Source of the DNA: Hymenobacter piscis
GTDB taxonomy: Bacteria; Bacteroidota; Bacteroidia; Cytophagales; Hymenobacteraceae
Direction: 5' to 3'
NCBI RefSeq assembly: GCF_018760735.1
Contig: NZ_JAHHZN010000007.1
Span: forward strand, 186,001 to 250,000
DNA: 64,000 nt
Shown here: piece after piece, positions 62,292-64,000 of the stretch
Layout: each line of letters opens with the position of its first letter
Numbering within the stretch: the stretch's first letter is position 1
The notes under the pieces: model-generated
Database searches by the model: none
What the model was told of the DNA's origin: nothing
What the model saw: only the letters and a program-made list of their open reading frames with translations
Program-made: the position numbers and the translations under genes

Positions 62292-63401
62292 CTAGGGGCG
62301 GGAAACGGGGGAGGCCGGCGGGCCGGAATTCGGGGGAGAGTATAACGTAAGATAGCGCCGGATATTGACTTCGGGCCAGGGCGCTACGTCATTTTCCAGC
62401 CAGTCGGCCATTACCTGGGCCAGGCGCGGGGCCATCATCACGCCCTTGGAGCCAAACCCGTTGAACACGTGTACGCCCGGCGTTTCCGGGTGCGTGCCCA
62501 GCAGCGGTTTCCGGTCGCGCACGGCCGGCCGCACGCCGGCCCGCTGGTCGGCCACCGTAAAGGGCTGGGGCGTAATGGTGCGCAGCCGGTCCGAGAGTTC
62601 GGCCAGGGCTTCGGGCGTGGTGCCCGCCGCAAAGGGCGGCCAGCGGTACGTGGCCCCCACCCGCAGCCGGCTGCCCCCGAGCGGCACCACGTAGGCGCCC
62701 TTGTTGAGCACCGTAGCGGAGGGCAGACCGGGACACTCCACCGTCAGCACCTCGCCCTGGTTGGGGGTGAGCGGCAGCCAGCCAAAGTACGGATTCTGAA
62801 GGGTGGCGGCGCCTTCGCAACTGACGACGTGCCGGGTCTGCACCCGGCCCGCGTAAGTGAAACCGCCGGCCGAATCGGCAACAAGCCGGCCCCAGTCAAA
62901 AGTTTCGTGCCGGAGCCAGCCGGCGGCCAGCCCTTCGGCGGTCAGGGCTGTGAGCAGCTCTTCCACCAGCACGAAGCCCCCGCGCCGGATGCGTAGCCCC
63001 CCCAGCTCCTGCTGTACTCCGGGCAGCGCGGGCAGCTCGCCGGTGGCGTCCGTCACGAAGTCCAGCCAGGGCGCATCGGCGCTGCGGGCCAGCATGGTGT
63101 TCTGCTCCTGTACGGAGGAGAACAGCTTCACGATGGGCAGCTCGTGCAAGAAACGCTGGCCCAGGCGCTGTTCCTGGGCGCGGTAGAAGGCCCCGGCGGC
63201 GGTCAGCAGCTCATCGGCCCGCCAGGCCAGGGCGAACCGCTTGCCGGCCACCGGATTCATCAGACCGGCCGCCACCCGCGAGGCCGAATCGGGCCGGGCC
63301 ACATCCAGCACCAGCACGGAATGGCCCCGCCCGCGCAGCTCGGCCGCCAGCGTGGCCCCGGCAATGCCGTAGCCGACAATCAAATACTCAACGCGCATCA
63401 T
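62292..63401 (-). CDS. FAD-dependent oxidoreductase, DAO family
   Basis: A 369-residue flavoenzyme. The dinucleotide motif YLIVGYGIAGATLAAEL with GRGHSVLVLD lies at the N-terminus; VVSCEGAAT, GEVLTVECPG, LRVGATYRWPPF and VHVFNGFGSKGVMMAPRLA near the C-terminus match glycine/D-amino-acid oxidase and MnmC-type proteins. The substrate is unknown. Two adjacent ATGs (63401, 63398) are possible. The upstream 33 bases are identical, in inverse orientation, to the leader of the MBL gene. Confidence 0.85.
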   Translation of the reverse strand: MMRVEYLIVGYGIAGATLAAELRGRGHSVLVLDVARPDSASRVAAGLMNPVAGKRFALAWRADELLTAAGAFYRAQEQRLGQRFLHELPIVKLFSSVQEQNTMLARSADAPWLDFVTDATGELPALPGVQQELGGLRIRRGGFVLVEELLTALTAEGLAAGWLRHETFDWGRLVADSAGGFTYAGRVQTRHVVSCEGAATLQNPYFGWLPLTPNQGEVLTVECPGLPSATVLNKGAYVVPLGGSRLRVGATYRWPPFAAGTTPEALAELSDRLRTITPQPFTVADQRAGVRPAVRDRKPLLGTHPETPGVHVFNGFGSKGVMMAPRLAQVMADWLENDVAPWPEVNIRRYLTLYSPPNSGPPASPVSRP

Positions 63402-63407
63402 AGGCGG

Positions 63408-63415
63408 GCAAGGTA
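63408..63415 (-). promoter_or_regulatory. Possible -7 box for the FAD oxidoreductase
   Basis: On the minus strand TACCTTGC fits TAnnTTTG at six of eight positions. It lies inside the 33-base arm shared with the divergent gene, 6 bases before the start codon. Weak on its own, but duplicated. Confidence 0.3.
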
Positions 63416-63589
63416 AGACGAAATTGGGTTGTGGGGGGCTTAGGGTCTTGGGGGCTTGGGGTCTTGAATAACTGAACAACCAAGACTTCCTGACTTCTTA
63501 GTCGGCGGTTCTCCAAGACCCTAAGCCCCCAAGACTCCCAAGACCCCGAGCCCCCGAGCCCCCGAGCCCCCCACAACCCAATTTCGTCT

Positions 63590-63597
63590 TACCTTGC
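63590..63597 (+). promoter_or_regulatory. Possible -7 box for the MBL-fold gene
   Basis: TACCTTGC, mirror copy of the element at 63408-63415, 36 bases before the ATG at 63634. Confidence 0.3.
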
Positions 63598-63633
63598 TTC
63601 TTTAAATCCGCTTTTGTTTCTCCTTCCCCCGCC

Positions 63634-64000
63634 ATGACCGTTTCCGGCTTTACGTTTAATCCGTTTTCCGAAAATACGTACCTGCTTCACGACGCCACCG
63701 GCGCCTGCGTGGTGGTTGACCCGGGCTGCTACGAGCGGGCCGAGCAGCAGGCCCTGCAGCAGTTCATAGAGGCCCGGGGCCTGCGGGTGGAACTGCTGGT
63801 CAATACCCACTGCCACATCGACCACGTGCTGGGCAATCAGTTTATTATCGACACCTACCAGGTGCCATTTCTGGTGCATGAAGCCGACCTGCCCACCCTG
63901 CGCTCGGTGCCCACGTACGCCCCCAGCTACGGCTTCCCGCGCTACAACCCCGCCGAGCCCACGGGCTTTCTGACGGCCGGCGAGCCCCTGCGCTTTGGCG
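63634..64000 (+). CDS. MBL-fold metallo-hydrolase, 5' part
   Basis: The first 122 codons of a metallo-beta-lactamase fold hydrolase; the rest is outside the window. The zinc motif HxHxDH is present as NTHCHIDHVLGN (near residue 57-68), and VVVDPGCYERAEQQAL precedes it, typical of glyoxalase II-like proteins. The usual length is near 215 residues. ATG at 63634 is the start of the family-like TVSGFTFNPFSENTYLL. It is divergent from the FAD oxidoreductase gene. Confidence 0.88.
   Translation, partial: MTVSGFTFNPFSENTYLLHDATGACVVVDPGCYERAEQQALQQFIEARGLRVELLVNTHCHIDHVLGNQFIIDTYQVPFLVHEADLPTLRSVPTYAPSYGFPRYNPAEPTGFLTAGEPLRFG

Larger units (their letters stand above)
63408..63597. repeat. 33-bp perfect inverted repeat around a word spacer, class 'cttgggggcttggggtcttg'
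   Basis: Arms 63408-63440 and 63565-63597 are identical in inverse orientation over 33 bases (GCAAGGTAAGACGAAATTGG ... on the plus strand). Inside, further complementary words (TTAGGGTCTTGGGGGCTTGG left, CCAAGACCCTAAGCCCCCAA right) extend the stem imperfectly, and a GAGCCCCC unit is repeated three times at 63548-63569. It fills the divergent spacer, placing the same 33-base sequence in front of both genes. Words recur in ccmD. Confidence 0.95.

Noticed and set aside
63548..63569. CRISPR-like repeat array
   Set aside because: The three GAGCCCCC units are contiguous without spacers and belong to the word-repeat element.

Overview
The window reads as a GC-rich chromosome segment of a Bacteroidota bacterium, most likely a Cytophagales member close to Hymenobacter. 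Supporting points: type IX secretion features (a PorZ-like protein and C-terminal sorting domains), MreB-MreC-MreD-PBP2-RodA gene order, tandem FKBP-type lipoproteins, a RecO-PorZ neighbourhood, absence of Shine-Dalgarno signals, and promoter-like TAnnTTTG boxes. The genus is an inference from gene content. No rRNA, tRNA, CRISPR array, prophage or insertion sequence was recognised.

Layout. 1-2457: end of nuoM, then nuoN of respiratory complex I. 2748-6277: an S41 peptidase, a PolB-like 3'-5' exonuclease, and a three-gene module (small protein, HNH nuclease, Imm26-like protein). 6341-9463: aspS, then an AT-richer outer-membrane gene. 9814-14427: an ABC ATPase and a permease fused to an M1 peptidase. 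14617-19866: two exported unknowns, tadA, Mn-type superoxide dismutase, an Old Yellow Enzyme and a nucleoside permease. 20013-26304: ndk, an NrnA-like DHH phosphoesterase and six consecutive FKBP-type prolyl isomerases. 26398-32133: recO, porZ, tdk, a ferredoxin and a conserved unknown. 32236-39399: a membrane protein, then the rod-shape operon on the minus strand. 39652-45177: purH, then an acyl-CoA dehydrogenase / PIG-L / methyltransferase / glycosyltransferase group. 45325-50311: a BamA-like protein, UbiA-type prenyltransferase, cold-shock protein, KdsC, IscX, ferredoxin and a DUF2520 protein. 50469-53252: a large T9SS cargo protein. 53664-58773: ccmF, ccmE, ccmD, ccmC and ccmB for cytochrome c maturation. 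58931-64000: a 1111-residue TolB/BamA-like protein, an FAD oxidoreductase and the start of an MBL-fold hydrolase.

The most striking feature is between genes. Many short intercistronic spacers consist almost wholly of one long imperfect inverted repeat built from short repeated words. The C-poor arm begins at, or a few bases after, the upstream stop codon, and the G-poor arm ends next to the following start codon. At least seven word classes recur in pairs or more at unrelated loci. Two single arms lie inside coding sequence (purH and ccmD), and one 33-bp perfect inverted repeat puts the same leader in front of two divergent genes. Three conventional REP-like doublets of unrelated sequence are also present. 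These spacers, the six-FKBP array and the acyl-CoA dehydrogenase group are the best candidates for undescribed biology.

Limits: all functions are assigned by reading motifs and remembered family resemblance; no search, folding or alignment program was run. Start codons are often uncertain because Bacteroidota lack strong ribosome binding sites.
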